A stretch of 35,815 nucleotides of DNA from Catellatospora tritici (GTDB lineage: Bacteria > Actinomycetota > Actinomycetes > Mycobacteriales > Micromonosporaceae), in assembly GCF_019083965.1 (NCBI RefSeq), contig NZ_JAHRCY010000037.1, positions 1 to 35,815 on the forward strand, given 5' to 3'. The position numbers and the translations under genes were made by a program. The first letter of the stretch is position 1. Each line of letters starts with the position of its first letter. Of this stretch, positions 14,494-22,391 are shown one piece after another. Below the pieces are notes generated by a model, which did no database searches, was not told where the DNA came from, and was given only the letters and a program-made list of their open reading frames with translations.

Positions 14494-15989
14494 CCAACCT
14501 TGCCCAGAATCTGGCGGCGGCGGCCGCACGCGACGGCTCCGCCTCCGCCATCCGGATCGGCGACGCCGTGGTGACCTACGCACAGCTCGACGAGGCCAGC
14601 GCCCGCGTCGCCGGGCTGCTGCACGAGCGCGGCGTGCAGCCCGGCGACCGGGTCGGCATCATGCTGCCCAACGTGCCGCAGTTCGCCGCCGCCTACTACG
14701 GCATCCTGCGCGCCGGCGCGATCGCGGTGCCGATGAACGTGCTGCTCAAATCCCGCGAAGTGGCGTACTACCTCGGCGACTCGCAGGCGAAACTGGTGTT
14801 CGCCTGGCACGGCTTCGCCGACGAAGCCATCGCCGGCTCGGCCACCGTCGGCACCGAATGTCTGCTGGTGACGCCGGGCGAGTTCGAGACCCTGCTGGCC
14901 GCCGCCACCGCGCAGCATGAGGTGGCCGACCGTGACGCGGCCGACACCGCCGTGATCCTCTACACGTCCGGTACCACCGGCACGCCCAAGGGCGCCGAAC
15001 TGACGCACGCCAACCTGATCCGCAACGCGCAGGTCTCGGTCGACTTGTTCTCGCTGACGGCCGACGACGTCGTGCTCGGTGCGCTGCCGCTGTTCCACGT
15101 GTTCGGCCAGACCTGCGGTCTCAACGCCACGCTGGCCGCCGGGGCGTGTCTGGCGCTGGTGCCGCGCTTCGACGCCAACGCAGTCCTGGACACCGTTCAC
15201 CACCACGGCGTGACGGTCTTCCAGGGCGTGCCGACGATGTACTCCGCGCTGCTGGCCCACCCGGAGCGGGCGAAGTTCGATGTGGGCAGCCTGCGCATGT
15301 GCGCATCGGGCGGTGCGGCGCTGCCCGTGGAGGTCCTGCGCGCTTTCGAGGCCGAGTTCGGCTGCATCGTCCTGGAAGGGTTCGGCCTGTCCGAGACTTC
15401 GCCGGTGGCGTCGTTCAACCACCCCGACCGCGAGCGCAAGGCCGGCTCTATCGGCACCCCCATCGCCGGTGTGGAGATGGAGCTGCGCGACGTCGAGAAC
15501 GGCGTCGGCGAGATCGTCGTCCGCGGCCACAACATCATGAAGGGCTACTGGAACCGGCCCGACGCGACCGCCGAGGCGATCGACGCCGACGGCTGGTTCC
15601 GCACCGGTGACCTGGCCCGCATGGACGAGGACGGCTACTTCTTCATCGTCGACCGCAAGAAGGACATGATCATCCGGGGTGGGTACAACGTCTACCCGCG
15701 CGAGATCGAGGAGCTGCTCTACGAGCACCCCGCCGTGCGCGAGGTCGCGGTCATCGGCATCAAGCATGCGGAGCTGGGGGAGGAGGTCTGCGCCGCGGTC
15801 GCGTTGAAGGACGGCGCCTCGGCCACGCCCGACGAGCTGCGCGCGTACGTCAAGTCGCAGGCCGCGGCGTACAAGTACCCGCGGCATGTGTGGATCGTCG
15901 ACGAGCTGCCCAAGACCGCCACCGGCAAGATCCTCAAGCGTGAGGTCAAAACGCCCGAGGGCCTCACCGCGCCGTACCCCGCCCGCTGA
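14490..15989 (+). CDS. AMP-dependent acyl-CoA synthetase/ligase
   Basis: A 499-residue ANL-superfamily enzyme with all core motifs in place: phosphate loop TSGTTGTPKG at residues 159-168, GFGLSE at 297-302, RTGD at 371-374, the hinge DRKKDMIIRGG at 388-398, and the C-terminal catalytic lysine K480 in PKTATGK. It activates a carboxylic acid as an acyl-AMP and transfers it to CoA in the cytoplasm. Length and motif spacing match medium/long-chain fatty acyl-CoA ligases. The start is ATG 14490, seven bases after AGGGAGA, within the ATGA stop of the preceding mini-ORF. In this operon the likely role is to activate the acid formed from the oxidised amine, possibly after the aldehyde dehydrogenase step. 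Confidence 0.9.
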   Translation: MTNLAQNLAAAAARDGSASAIRIGDAVVTYAQLDEASARVAGLLHERGVQPGDRVGIMLPNVPQFAAAYYGILRAGAIAVPMNVLLKSREVAYYLGDSQAKLVFAWHGFADEAIAGSATVGTECLLVTPGEFETLLAAATAQHEVADRDAADTAVILYTSGTTGTPKGAELTHANLIRNAQVSVDLFSLTADDVVLGALPLFHVFGQTCGLNATLAAGACLALVPRFDANAVLDTVHHHGVTVFQGVPTMYSALLAHPERAKFDVGSLRMCASGGAALPVEVLRAFEAEFGCIVLEGFGLSETSPVASFNHPDRERKAGSIGTPIAGVEMELRDVENGVGEIVVRGHNIMKGYWNRPDATAEAIDADGWFRTGDLARMDEDGYFFIVDRKKDMIIRGGYNVYPREIEELLYEHPAVREVAVIGIKHAELGEEVCAAVALKDGASATPDELRAYVKSQAAAYKYPRHVWIVDELPKTATGKILKREVKTPEGLTAPYPAR

Positions 15990-16004
15990 GTCGGCCCTCT
16001 GAAC

Positions 16005-16044
16005 ACCGCCGCCTGCCATGAGTTTGGTCATGGCAGGCGGCGGT
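16005..16044 (+). terminator. 17-bp perfect-stem intrinsic terminator
   Basis: Bases 16005-16021 pair perfectly with 16028-16044 around a 6-nt loop (GTTTGG), starting 16 nt after the ligase stop. There is no T tract, as is usual in high-GC actinobacteria. It should end or attenuate the oxidase-to-ligase transcript ahead of the aldehyde dehydrogenase gene. Confidence 0.8.
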
Positions 16045-16094
16045 CCTGCCATCCCATGCCCTCGCGCAATCGATTTGGAAAAGGACGTCGCCCG

Positions 16095-17810
16095 ATGAGT
16101 ATCAGCACCGCCACCGCCGCGCAGCTGGATCAGCTGATTGCGGCGCTGCGCGACGGGGAGCGCGGCTGGGCGCGTGAGTCGCTCGCCGCGCGCCGGACCC
16201 TGCTGCTGCAGATGCACGCCAACGTCGCCGCCCAGGCCGAGGACTGGGTTCGCGTCGCCGGGGAGATCAAGCAGCTGCCGCCCGGTTCGCCGCTGCGCGG
16301 CGAGGAATGGATCAGCGGGCCGTGGGCGGTGCTCGGCTACGCCGAGGCCCTGGCCGACTCCCTGGCCCGCATGGCGGAAGGCCGGGATCTGCTGGCTGGA
16401 TACCCGGTCGGGACCGCGCCCGGTGACCGGATCGCCATCGACGTGCTGCCGCACAACATGTTCGACCGGTTGCTGCTCAGCGGCTTCCGCGCCGAGGTGT
16501 GGATGGAGCCCGGCGTCACCGAGCAGGAGACCCGGCAACAGGCCGGCCTGGGCCTGCGTACGCCAGAGCAGACCGCCGGTGTCGCCGTGGTCATGGGTGC
16601 CGGCAACATCACCTCGATCGCGCCGCTGGACGTGCTCTACCAGCTCTACGCCCACAACCAGGTGGTCCTGCTCAAGCTCAACCCGATCACCGATCCGCTG
16701 CTGCCGGTGTTGCAGACGGTGTTCGCGCCGTTCATCGACCGCGGCTACCTGCGCATCGTCACCGGCGACGCCAAGATCGGCGACCACCTGGTGACCCACC
16801 CGAGCGTCGACGCCGTCCACATCACCGGCAGCGAGGCCACCCACGACGCCATCGTGTGGGGGACCGGCGCGACCGGTGCCGCGGCGAAGGCCGCGGGCAC
16901 CCCACGCCTGACCAAGCCGATCACCAGCGAACTCGGCGGAGTGTCGCCGACGATCGTGGTGCCGGGCCGCTGGTCTGCGGCGGACATCCGCTTCCAGGCC
17001 GAGCACATCGCCACCCAGCGCCTGCACAACAGCGGCTTCAACTGCATCGCCGCCCAGGTCGTCATCGTCAGCAAGGACTGGGCGCAGAAGCAGGAGTTCT
17101 ACACCGCGTTGCGCGCCGCGTTCGCGGCCGCACCTGCCCGTCCCGCCTGGTACCCGGGCTGCGAGCTGCGGGTGGCCGGCGCGCGGCAGGCGCACCCGGG
17201 CTTCGACGGCGTCGGTGGCACTGCCGAGCGCACTGTGCTGTGGAACCTCGACCTCGGCGACGACGCCGAGTCCGCGTTCGGCACCGAGTACTTCGGGCCG
17301 GTCCTCGGCGTGGCCGAGCTACCCGGCACCGGCCTGGAGTTCGTCAACGCCGCAGTCGACGTCGCCAATGAGCGCCTGCACGGCACCCTGGGCGCCAACC
17401 TGATCGTCGACCCCCGCACCCGGCGGCACCTGGGCGCGCACCTGCGCGAGAGCATCGCCCGGCTGCGCTACGGCACCATCGGCGTCAACGCCTGGACCGG
17501 CGTGGGCTACCTGACCGCCCGCGCCACCTGGGGAGCCTTCCCGGGACACCCCCTCGACGACATCCAAAGCGGCCGTGGCGTGGTCCACAACTCACTGCTG
17601 CTGCACCGCCCGGAACGGACCGTCGTCTACGGACCGTTCCGGCCCGCGCCCCGATCGATCATGACCGGCCAGTTCAGCCTCACCCCGAAACCGCCGTGGT
17701 TCGTCACCAACCGCACCGCCGCAACGACCGGCCGCAGACTGACCGCGTTCGCCGCCCGGCCTCGCTGGACCGCACTGCCCGCCATCTTCACCTCCGCGCT
17801 GCGGGGATAG
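16095..17810 (+). CDS. Aldehyde dehydrogenase family protein
   Basis: A 571-residue protein of the ALDH superfamily, longer than the usual ~490. The start is ATG 16095 with AAAGGACG upstream; an earlier ATG (16056) lacks a ribosome site. NAD-binding features are GNITSIAPLDVLYQ (residues 170-183) and HITGS (242-246), the general-base region is ELGG at 279-282 (Glu279), and the nucleophile is Cys317 in HNSGFNCIA. All catalytic residues are present. The N-terminal 100 residues and the C-terminal 60 are extra compared with classical ALDHs. It sits 105 nt downstream of the ligase behind a hairpin, so it may be driven by readthrough or its own promoter. It would oxidise the aldehyde made by the amine oxidase. 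No neighbour supplies a binding partner. Confidence 0.85.
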   Translation: MSISTATAAQLDQLIAALRDGERGWARESLAARRTLLLQMHANVAAQAEDWVRVAGEIKQLPPGSPLRGEEWISGPWAVLGYAEALADSLARMAEGRDLLAGYPVGTAPGDRIAIDVLPHNMFDRLLLSGFRAEVWMEPGVTEQETRQQAGLGLRTPEQTAGVAVVMGAGNITSIAPLDVLYQLYAHNQVVLLKLNPITDPLLPVLQTVFAPFIDRGYLRIVTGDAKIGDHLVTHPSVDAVHITGSEATHDAIVWGTGATGAAAKAAGTPRLTKPITSELGGVSPTIVVPGRWSAADIRFQAEHIATQRLHNSGFNCIAAQVVIVSKDWAQKQEFYTALRAAFAAAPARPAWYPGCELRVAGARQAHPGFDGVGGTAERTVLWNLDLGDDAESAFGTEYFGPVLGVAELPGTGLEFVNAAVDVANERLHGTLGANLIVDPRTRRHLGAHLRESIARLRYGTIGVNAWTGVGYLTARATWGAFPGHPLDDIQSGRGVVHNSLLLHRPERTVVYGPFRPAPRSIMTGQFSLTPKPPWFVTNRTAATTGRRLTAFAARPRWTALPAIFTSALRG

Positions 17811-17818
17811 CGAGGGCT

Positions 17819-17880
17819 GCCAGCGGCAGGCAGGCCGGCAAGCACCTGCTTGCCGGCCTGCCTGCCTGCCTGCCGCTGGC
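17819..17880. terminator. Large GGCA-repeat hairpin after the aldehyde dehydrogenase
   Basis: Left arm 17819-17844 pairs along all 26 bases with right arm 17847-17880, which carries two extra GGCA/TGCC tetranucleotides as an 8-nt bulge. The repeat-length difference suggests slippage of a GGCA run within the stem. It sits nine bases after the ALDH stop and should be the main terminator of the operon. Confidence 0.8.
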
Positions 17881-18118
17881 TCGCATCGCTGCGCGGGCAG
17901 TACGGCCTTGTAGGGGCCATGGCTGCCGTGTGGCGCTGACCAGCGACGACACGGAAGGTCGGGTGGGGCGATGACGGTGCACTGTGAGGTTTCCAGTGAA
18001 GATGGTGATGGTCTCACCGCTCGGGTCTGACTCCGAGGTTCCTTGACTCGAAGTTGATGTCGTTAGCGGGATTTGGCCGCTGCCGACGCCTGAACCCGGC
18101 CAACCGCAAGAGTCGAGC

Positions 18119-18337
18119 ATGATGACGTACTGGAGCAACGGCATGGGCTGGGGCGGCATGTTGGGTCCGGGGGTACCGGCCTTCTGGGGCCCGATCATCG
18201 CCGGAATGGCAGTGTGCCGTCCGAACCAGCCCGCCGCTCCTGCGGGCCATCGTCGCAGCAGCTACCGGTCGAACGCTACGCCCGAACTCCACGAAGGCGA
18301 CCACCGCAAGCGCTCGCGGGTCCTCGCCGCAGGCTGA
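18119..18337 (+). pseudogene. SHOCT-domain small membrane protein, decayed
   Basis: From ATG 18119 the frame reads MMTYWSNGMGWGGMLGPGVP then AFWGPIIAGMAV, the tryptophan-rich N-terminus with one hydrophobic helix seen in small SHOCT proteins. The expected C-terminal SHOCT motif (LxxRxARGEIDExEYxxRxxVL) is split: ERYAR occurs in another frame at about 18265, and the end ELHEGDHRKRSRVLAAG returns to the first frame. At least two frameshifts are therefore needed and the basic linker is unlike the family. A continuous 72-residue product is possible but unlikely to fold as SHOCT. Function of the family is mostly unknown. Confidence 0.5.
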
Positions 18338-18572
18338 CGTCCTGGACCGCCACGCCCTGGAAGTGCGGCGTGTTTGCGGATCGTGCGGCCGATCGTCCGC
18401 ACGATCCGTTCCGGCGCGGCGACGCGGTGTCGCACCCGCCTGGAAGAGGACGGACGGCGCCGACGGGCACGGCAGATCACTGCTCGGTGACCGACGCGTC
18501 ATGGCCTGTGCTGTCCAGGGCTTCTGGAACCGCCCTGGCCGAGCGCGAAACAGCGGAGGTGGAGGTGTTCTG

Positions 18573-18620
18573 ATGGGCAACGAGGTTGACGCCTTCCTGG
18601 CCAGCATCATCGCGGGTTGA
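18573..18620 (+). CDS. 15-residue ORF with a very strong ribosome site
   Basis: GGAGGTGGAGGTG ends a few bases before ATG 18573, one of the best Shine-Dalgarno sequences in the window, yet the frame stops after MGNEVDAFLASIIAG. It could be the intact 5' end of a gene whose body was lost, which would fit the many fragments around it, or a genuine leader peptide. No continuation was found in other frames downstream. Confidence 0.3.
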   Translation: MGNEVDAFLASIIAG

Positions 18621-18893
18621 CGCCGGATCCCGGATCGGTGGCGTGATTCATGATCACTGACGGCGGCGGATAAGAATCCCGGCCCAACCCCCGTTCTACC
18701 GCAACAGCGACGGGTAATCGCACAGCGACCCACCGTATTGTTTGGTCTTCCGCCAGGTCGGTTCCCGTCGGGGTTGTCGAAGCCGAAACTGAGCAGCACA
18801 TCGGCTACGCCCCGTATGCGATGTCGAGAATCCCGGCGCCGTTCCGACCGCCATCAGCGAGGGCTTGGGCCCGGCGGGAACAGGAGGATGACG

Positions 18894-18950
18894 ATGAGCA
18901 GACATGCCTGCGACATGTCGATGTCAGTGGACGGATTCGTGTCGGGCCTG
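18894..18950 (+). pseudogene. Dihydrofolate reductase-family (RibD C-terminal) N-terminal stub
   Basis: A well-formed ribosome site (CAGGAGG at 18881-18887) precedes ATG 18894, and the product begins MSRHACDMSMSVDGFVSG. This matches the first strand of the dihydrofolate reductase/RibD-like family (M-S-x-V-x-x-x-M-S-x-S-x-D-G-F-V-A-G). After about 19 residues the similarity ends, and within 20 nt the opposite strand begins to encode a ParB-like fragment. It is a truncated gene start with its translation signals left in place. Confidence 0.55.
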
Positions 18951-18969
18951 CACCAACGACTCCCGCGCC

Positions 18970-19199
18970 TGGACCCGGAGCCGGACATGCAGGTCGGCGC
19001 TGCCGTCGGGCGTCTCGAAGAACGGGGTGGGGGTGTGGTGGCCGTCGGTAAGGAACGGCTCACCGCCTGGCCCGATCACGACGGTCTTCATCGGGGCGAT
19101 GCTTGCGCCGGTCTCCGTGCCGACCGGCAATCGGCAGGTGAACGAGGTCGGATCGTACAGCCGCGCGCCGGGGGCGGCCGATGCGGCGGCGATCCACAC
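18970..19199 (-). pseudogene. ParB-like nuclease family (ParBc_2) fragment
   Basis: The minus-strand frame reads RLYDPTSFTCRLPVGTETGA, then SIAPMKTVVIGPGGEPFLTD and GHHTPTPF. The conserved core of the ParBc_2 family is K-x-V-x-V-G-P-x-G-x-x-Y/F-L-x-D-G-H-H, and it is intact here. In this family the protein is normally secreted, with a signal peptide and a C-terminal part. Here an in-frame TAA stop occurs 24 nt before the first usable codon (GTG 19199), so the signal peptide is lost, and similarity stops near 18970 after LHVRLRV where the reductase stub begins. It is a core fragment only and is probably not expressed. Confidence 0.6.
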
Positions 19200-19633
19200 C
19201 GTGGCTGCGGCGCGGTCGGTTTATCAGCGATGAAAGGGGGTGCAGCTGACTAGGTACAGGTGGTCGACCGAGATACCTCACGCAGGGCCGATGGAACGAT
19301 CCGAACGCATCCGCGGGCGGCGGCGCGGTCGGCTTACCACGGACCGAATATCCCACTATCCGCTAGGGTTTAAGACTTTGGCCCGGCGTGCAGCTTGCGT
19401 CGGTTATTTTGTCCGTCTCCTGCTTGAATGCGCGCCTGAGAGGATGACTCGCTGTCCTTGACAGGGTGACTACTTGCGATCCAGCGGAGGACCGGCCCAG
19501 CGGCACGAAAGGGCTCGTCTGGCGGCGTTGCCGGCACCCCCAGACACTGACCGTACCCTGACCGACGCGTGGTGGGGCCCGACACAGCGCCGTTCCCCAC
19601 CACGCCGAAACCGGTGGTCCAAAGCGTCGCTGG
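19200..19633. other. 434-nt region without a recognised gene
   Basis: The stretch separates the ParB-like fragment from the secreted-protein gene on the same strand. It is slightly less GC-rich around 19340-19400. The open frames on both strands are short, Arg-rich and lack ribosome sites, and none was recognised. No convincing hairpin or repeat was seen. Confidence 0.5.
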
Positions 19634-20173
19634 TCATACGCTTGTGATCTCCAAGACCCCGTACATGGTGATGCTGGAGAAGGTGCCCAGTCCGAGGGCG
19701 CACAAGGCCAGCGGCGGGGAGACTCCGCTGCGGTCGTTGACGTAGGTGTCGCCGGCGAACAAGCCGCCTGTCACGACTCCGGTCGACAGGGTCGTGTAGA
19801 CCGGACCGACCAGCGTGGGGCTGTAGTTGGCTGAGATCGTGCTGGTCTGGCCGGTGTTCCAGGTGATGGTGAAGGTGACGGTACTACTGGCGAGCAGGTC
19901 GAGGCAGCTGCGCGTCACGGTGACCGAGCCGGTGGCGGTGCCCGACGTGATCGCCGGGACGCTCGCGGACACGCACGCGCCGTACAGGTGGTTGGCGGTC
20001 ACGGTGCTTGTTGTCGGAGTGTTGCTGAGCGGTGGGTTGTACTGGATGGTGCTCGAGGTGAGTGCGCAGGTGACGTCGAGGATGCCGGCATGGGCCGCCG
20101 GCGCGGGCACGACCACTCCCGCGGTACCTGCGATGAGCACGACGAGTAGGGCCGTGAGCTTTCGTCTCATCAT
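19634..20173 (-). CDS. Secreted protein of unknown function
   Basis: A 179-residue exported protein. ATG 20173 or 20170 starts MMRRKLTALLVVLIAGTAGV and continues to a signal peptidase I site AAHA|GILDV near residue 29. The mature part is rich in Thr, Ser, Val and Gly and predicted all-beta, with strands TVTFTITWNTGQTSTISANY, and four cysteines in the mature region likely to form disulfides. AGGAG precedes the start. This small beta-rich family is common in actinomycetes and has no known activity. It lies 420 nt from a decayed paralogue (20594-21034), so the pair probably arose by tandem duplication. Confidence 0.75.
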   Translation of the reverse strand: MMRRKLTALLVVLIAGTAGVVVPAPAAHAGILDVTCALTSSTIQYNPPLSNTPTTSTVTANHLYGACVSASVPAITSGTATGSVTVTRSCLDLLASSTVTFTITWNTGQTSTISANYSPTLVGPVYTTLSTGVVTGGLFAGDTYVNDRSGVSPPLALCALGLGTFSSITMYGVLEITSV

Positions 20174-20593
20174 TCGACTCCTGACGGATGCTGGCTGTCG
20201 GCCGGCGGACTGTCGACCGGCGATGGCGGGATTGCGAGGGCGGTTCCTGGTGTCCGCCTGGTCGCCCCGGGCGGGTCAGGTGCGCGGATGTCTTCGTCGC
20301 CTTGGGCGCTGACTCCGCCTGCGTGCTGCCAATGGGCCTGCTTGTTAAGGATCGTCGGGTCTGCCGGCACACGCCGCGGCGCATGCGGGCGGCGCTGTCG
20401 GGGACAGAGGCGGGGTCTCGTCCGGTGCCGCCGGCATGGTCCGCACCGATGATCGTGGCGTAGACCTGCGGGTGTACGCGCAGAGCTGCTGACGCCGACA
20501 GCCTCCCAGCGGCTGATCGCGAGCGCGACGAGGCTGGTGTTGGACGTGACTCCGCCCGGGTGGAGGAGTAGCAGGAGCGTGAGGGTTCGTCGG
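20174..20593. other. 420-nt region between the secreted protein and its broken paralogue
   Basis: No gene is recognised. The minus-strand frame across 20180-20470 is open but Arg/Pro/His-rich and continues out of frame from the paralogue, as expected of decayed DNA. The promoter for the 19634-20173 gene should lie in the last ~100 nt before 20173, but no clear -35/-10 pair stands out. Confidence 0.4.
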
Positions 20594-21034
20594 TCAGTGT
20601 TTGGACGGCGTCGGAACGGGCGAGTCTTCAGTGGTGATCGTTCCGGTCTCGACGATGATCGTCTGCCGGCCGCTCTGGCTGAAGGTGTAATCGAACGTGA
20701 ACGTGGTCGTCTCGGCGGTGTTCCAGATGATCTCCAGTGAGCCGGAGCCGCTGTCCGGCAGGCGATGGCGTCGAATGCTGAGTCGTGGAGGCCGCAAGCG
20801 ATCGCCGGTGCCGCAGTCGAGGTGCACGGCGCGTACTCGATATGGGATTCGGTGTGGGGTCGGGCGGGTGGTGGGGGTAACCGGGACCGAACGTCTCGTC
20901 CTCGGTACCAGTGCAGATCATGTAACGGCCGGGAGTGCCTCTGCGGCATTGGGCACGGCGAACACGGCCGCGGCGGCGAGTAAGGCGGCTACTGCGGTGG
21001 TCGGCGGAAACCTGAGCCTGGTCGGGTGCTTCAT
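20594..21034 (-). pseudogene. Frameshifted paralogue of the secreted beta-rich protein
   Basis: ATG 21034, preceded by GGGAAGGAC, opens MKHPTRLRFPPTTAVAALLA, a signal peptide ending near NAAEALPAVT, where the frame stops. The relation to 19634-20173 continues in three other reading frames: CTGTEDETFGPGYPHHP, then EYAPCTSTAAPAIACG, then SGSGSLEIIWNTAETTTFTF, ending with GRQTIIVETGTITTEDSP and a stop at 20594. At least three frameshifts separate these pieces. The aligned order (signal peptide, first Cys strand, central Cys segment, WNT-type strand) equals that of the intact neighbour, which is why I call it a broken paralogue and not a new gene. It is not expected to produce a protein. Confidence 0.6.
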
Positions 21035-21386
21035 GTCCTTCCCAGTCGACTGTAATCGCGCTAACCGTGATCATCGTCGATGTCGCCCGGGTGGGTGAGT
21101 ATCGATCAGGTCGATAAGGCCGCTGCGTAGGGTCATCGCCGCGGTGCCGACTGCCGCGAGCGCGCTCGCTGTGCCGCTACGCGGCACTGCCCCCGACCGG
21201 GCCCGTCAGCCGCCTGACGCCGCTTCGGCAGCGAGCACGCTGCTACGGCAGTCCACTTCAGTTCATGGGCCCATGGCCTGGTGGTCTGGTGCAGGTGTGG
21301 TCGCCGTTTTCGGGGAGAAGCCCCATGTCGTCCGTGCTCGTCAGGATGGAGCACTGCACGGGGCGTCGCGGTCGGCGCGGTGCCGC
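21035..21386. other. 352-nt gap with small palindromes
   Basis: TATCGA-TCAGG-TCGATA (21100-21116) is a perfect 6+5+6 palindrome about 65 nt upstream of the broken secreted-protein start and may be an operator. GTGCCGC-TAC-GCGGCAC (21171-21187) is a small hairpin that could terminate the beta-lactamase transcript, although it is 200 nt past its stop. No gene was recognised here. Confidence 0.45.
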
Positions 21387-22280
21387 TCAGGGACGAAGCG
21401 CGGTGATGGCGGCTGCCGCCGCCTGGGCGATCAGCGCGTCGTCGTACTTGGCGTCCTGCTGGGTGCGGCTGGACAGGATGGCCAGGACGATGGGGGCGCC
21501 GTCGGTGGGCCAGATGACGGCGATGTCGTTGCGGGTGCCGTAGGCGGCGGCTCCGGTCTTGTCGCCGACCTGCCAGCCCGCGGGTACGCCGGTGCGGATG
21601 AGCTTGGCGCCGGTGGTGTTGCCGCGCAGCCAGTCGTTGAGCACGGCACGGTCGTCGTCGGCCAGGGGCTGCCCGAGGGTGTAGGCGTACAGGTCGTTGG
21701 CCAGGGCGCGGGGGGTGCTGGTGTCGCGGGTGTCGCCGGGCGTGGCCTGGTTGAGCTCGGGCTCGCGGCGGGCGGCGTCGGTGGTCAGGTCGCCGAACTC
21801 GCGCAGCGCCTGCTCGAAGCCGTCTGGGCCGCCGAGGTGGTCCAGCAGCAGGTTGCCGGCGGTGTTGTCGCTGTAGCGCACGGCGGCGTCGGCCAGCTCG
21901 CGCAGACTCATCCCGGTCTGGACGTGCTTTTCGGTGACGGGGGAGTAGGTGACCAGGTCGGCGTCGGTGTAGTGCACCATGCGGTCGAGCTGCTCGGGGG
22001 TGGTGGTGTGCAGGACCACGGCGGCGGCGAGGGCCTTGTAGGTGGAGGCGTAGGCGAACCGCTCGTCGGCGCGGTGCTCGACGGTGCGGCCGTTGCCGGT
22101 ATCGATCGCGTATACCCCCAGCCGGGCGTCGAAGCGGGTCTCCAGCTCGGCGAAGGCGGCGACAGCCGAGGGCGCCGCCGCGCTGGGCGTCGGCGTCGTG
22201 GGGCTGTTGCTCGCGCAGCCGCTGAGGAGGAGGCAGGTGAGCGTGGCGGCCGCAGCGGCCCGCCGCACAGAAGTGATCAT
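21387..22280 (-). CDS. blaL: Class A beta-lactamase (lipoprotein)
   Basis: A 297-residue serine beta-lactamase. The N-terminus MITSVRRAAAAATLTCLLLS plus GC gives lipobox LSG|C with Cys22, followed by a Thr/Pro/Ser linker, so it should be membrane-anchored outside the cell. The active site is complete: S79-T-Y-K82, S137-D-N139, E173-P-E-L-N (the deacylating Glu) and K241-T-G-A. It hydrolyses penicillins and possibly cephalosporins; the exact spectrum cannot be read. GAGGAAGGG precedes ATG 22280. It is divergent from a LysR gene and a penicillin-recognising-type gene, the same arrangement as blaL with blaA/blaB in Streptomyces cacaoi, so it is likely beta-lactam-inducible. No T-rich terminator follows. 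Confidence 0.93.
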   Translation of the reverse strand: MITSVRRAAAAATLTCLLLSGCASNSPTTPTPSAAAPSAVAAFAELETRFDARLGVYAIDTGNGRTVEHRADERFAYASTYKALAAAVVLHTTTPEQLDRMVHYTDADLVTYSPVTEKHVQTGMSLRELADAAVRYSDNTAGNLLLDHLGGPDGFEQALREFGDLTTDAARREPELNQATPGDTRDTSTPRALANDLYAYTLGQPLADDDRAVLNDWLRGNTTGAKLIRTGVPAGWQVGDKTGAAAYGTRNDIAVIWPTDGAPIVLAILSSRTQQDAKYDDALIAQAAAAAITALRP

Positions 22281-22391
22281 CGGGTTGCCCTTCCTCGTGC
22301 CGGGTCCGGGCTGCGAGCATCGCACCGCCTGATGAATGTGCACAAAGACAAAAACGGGCCGATCAATGCTGTTCATGCATAGTATGGGCCG
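22281..22391. promoter_or_regulatory. Divergent blaL/blaA control region
   Basis: The 111-nt interval is notably AT-richer than its surroundings. On the plus strand TAGTAT (22380-22385) lies exactly six bases before the GTG start at 22392 and no ribosome site is present, as in leaderless actinobacterial transcripts. CATAGTATG (22378-22386) is a palindrome over that -10 box, and TTCATGCATAGTA (22372-22384) has T-N11-A spacing, so LysR autorepression there is plausible. The blaL -35/-10 boxes are not obvious. Confidence 0.5.

Noticed and set aside
14301..17195. 964-codon open frame on the minus strand, opposite the CoA ligase and aldehyde dehydrogenase
   Set aside because: Arg/Gly/His/Asp-rich with no domain or ribosome site; the plus strand carries complete ANL and ALDH motifs. 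It is a typical antisense shadow of high-GC coding DNA.
17819..17880. GGCA-repeat stretch as a repeat array or CRISPR
   Set aside because: It is one hairpin with tetranucleotide slippage, not spaced repeats. No CRISPR-like array was seen anywhere in the window.
18773..18815. IS256-like pattern (EAETEQHIGYAPY) upstream of the reductase stub
   Set aside because: Only about 13 residues match the mutator-type transposase N-terminus; too short to support.
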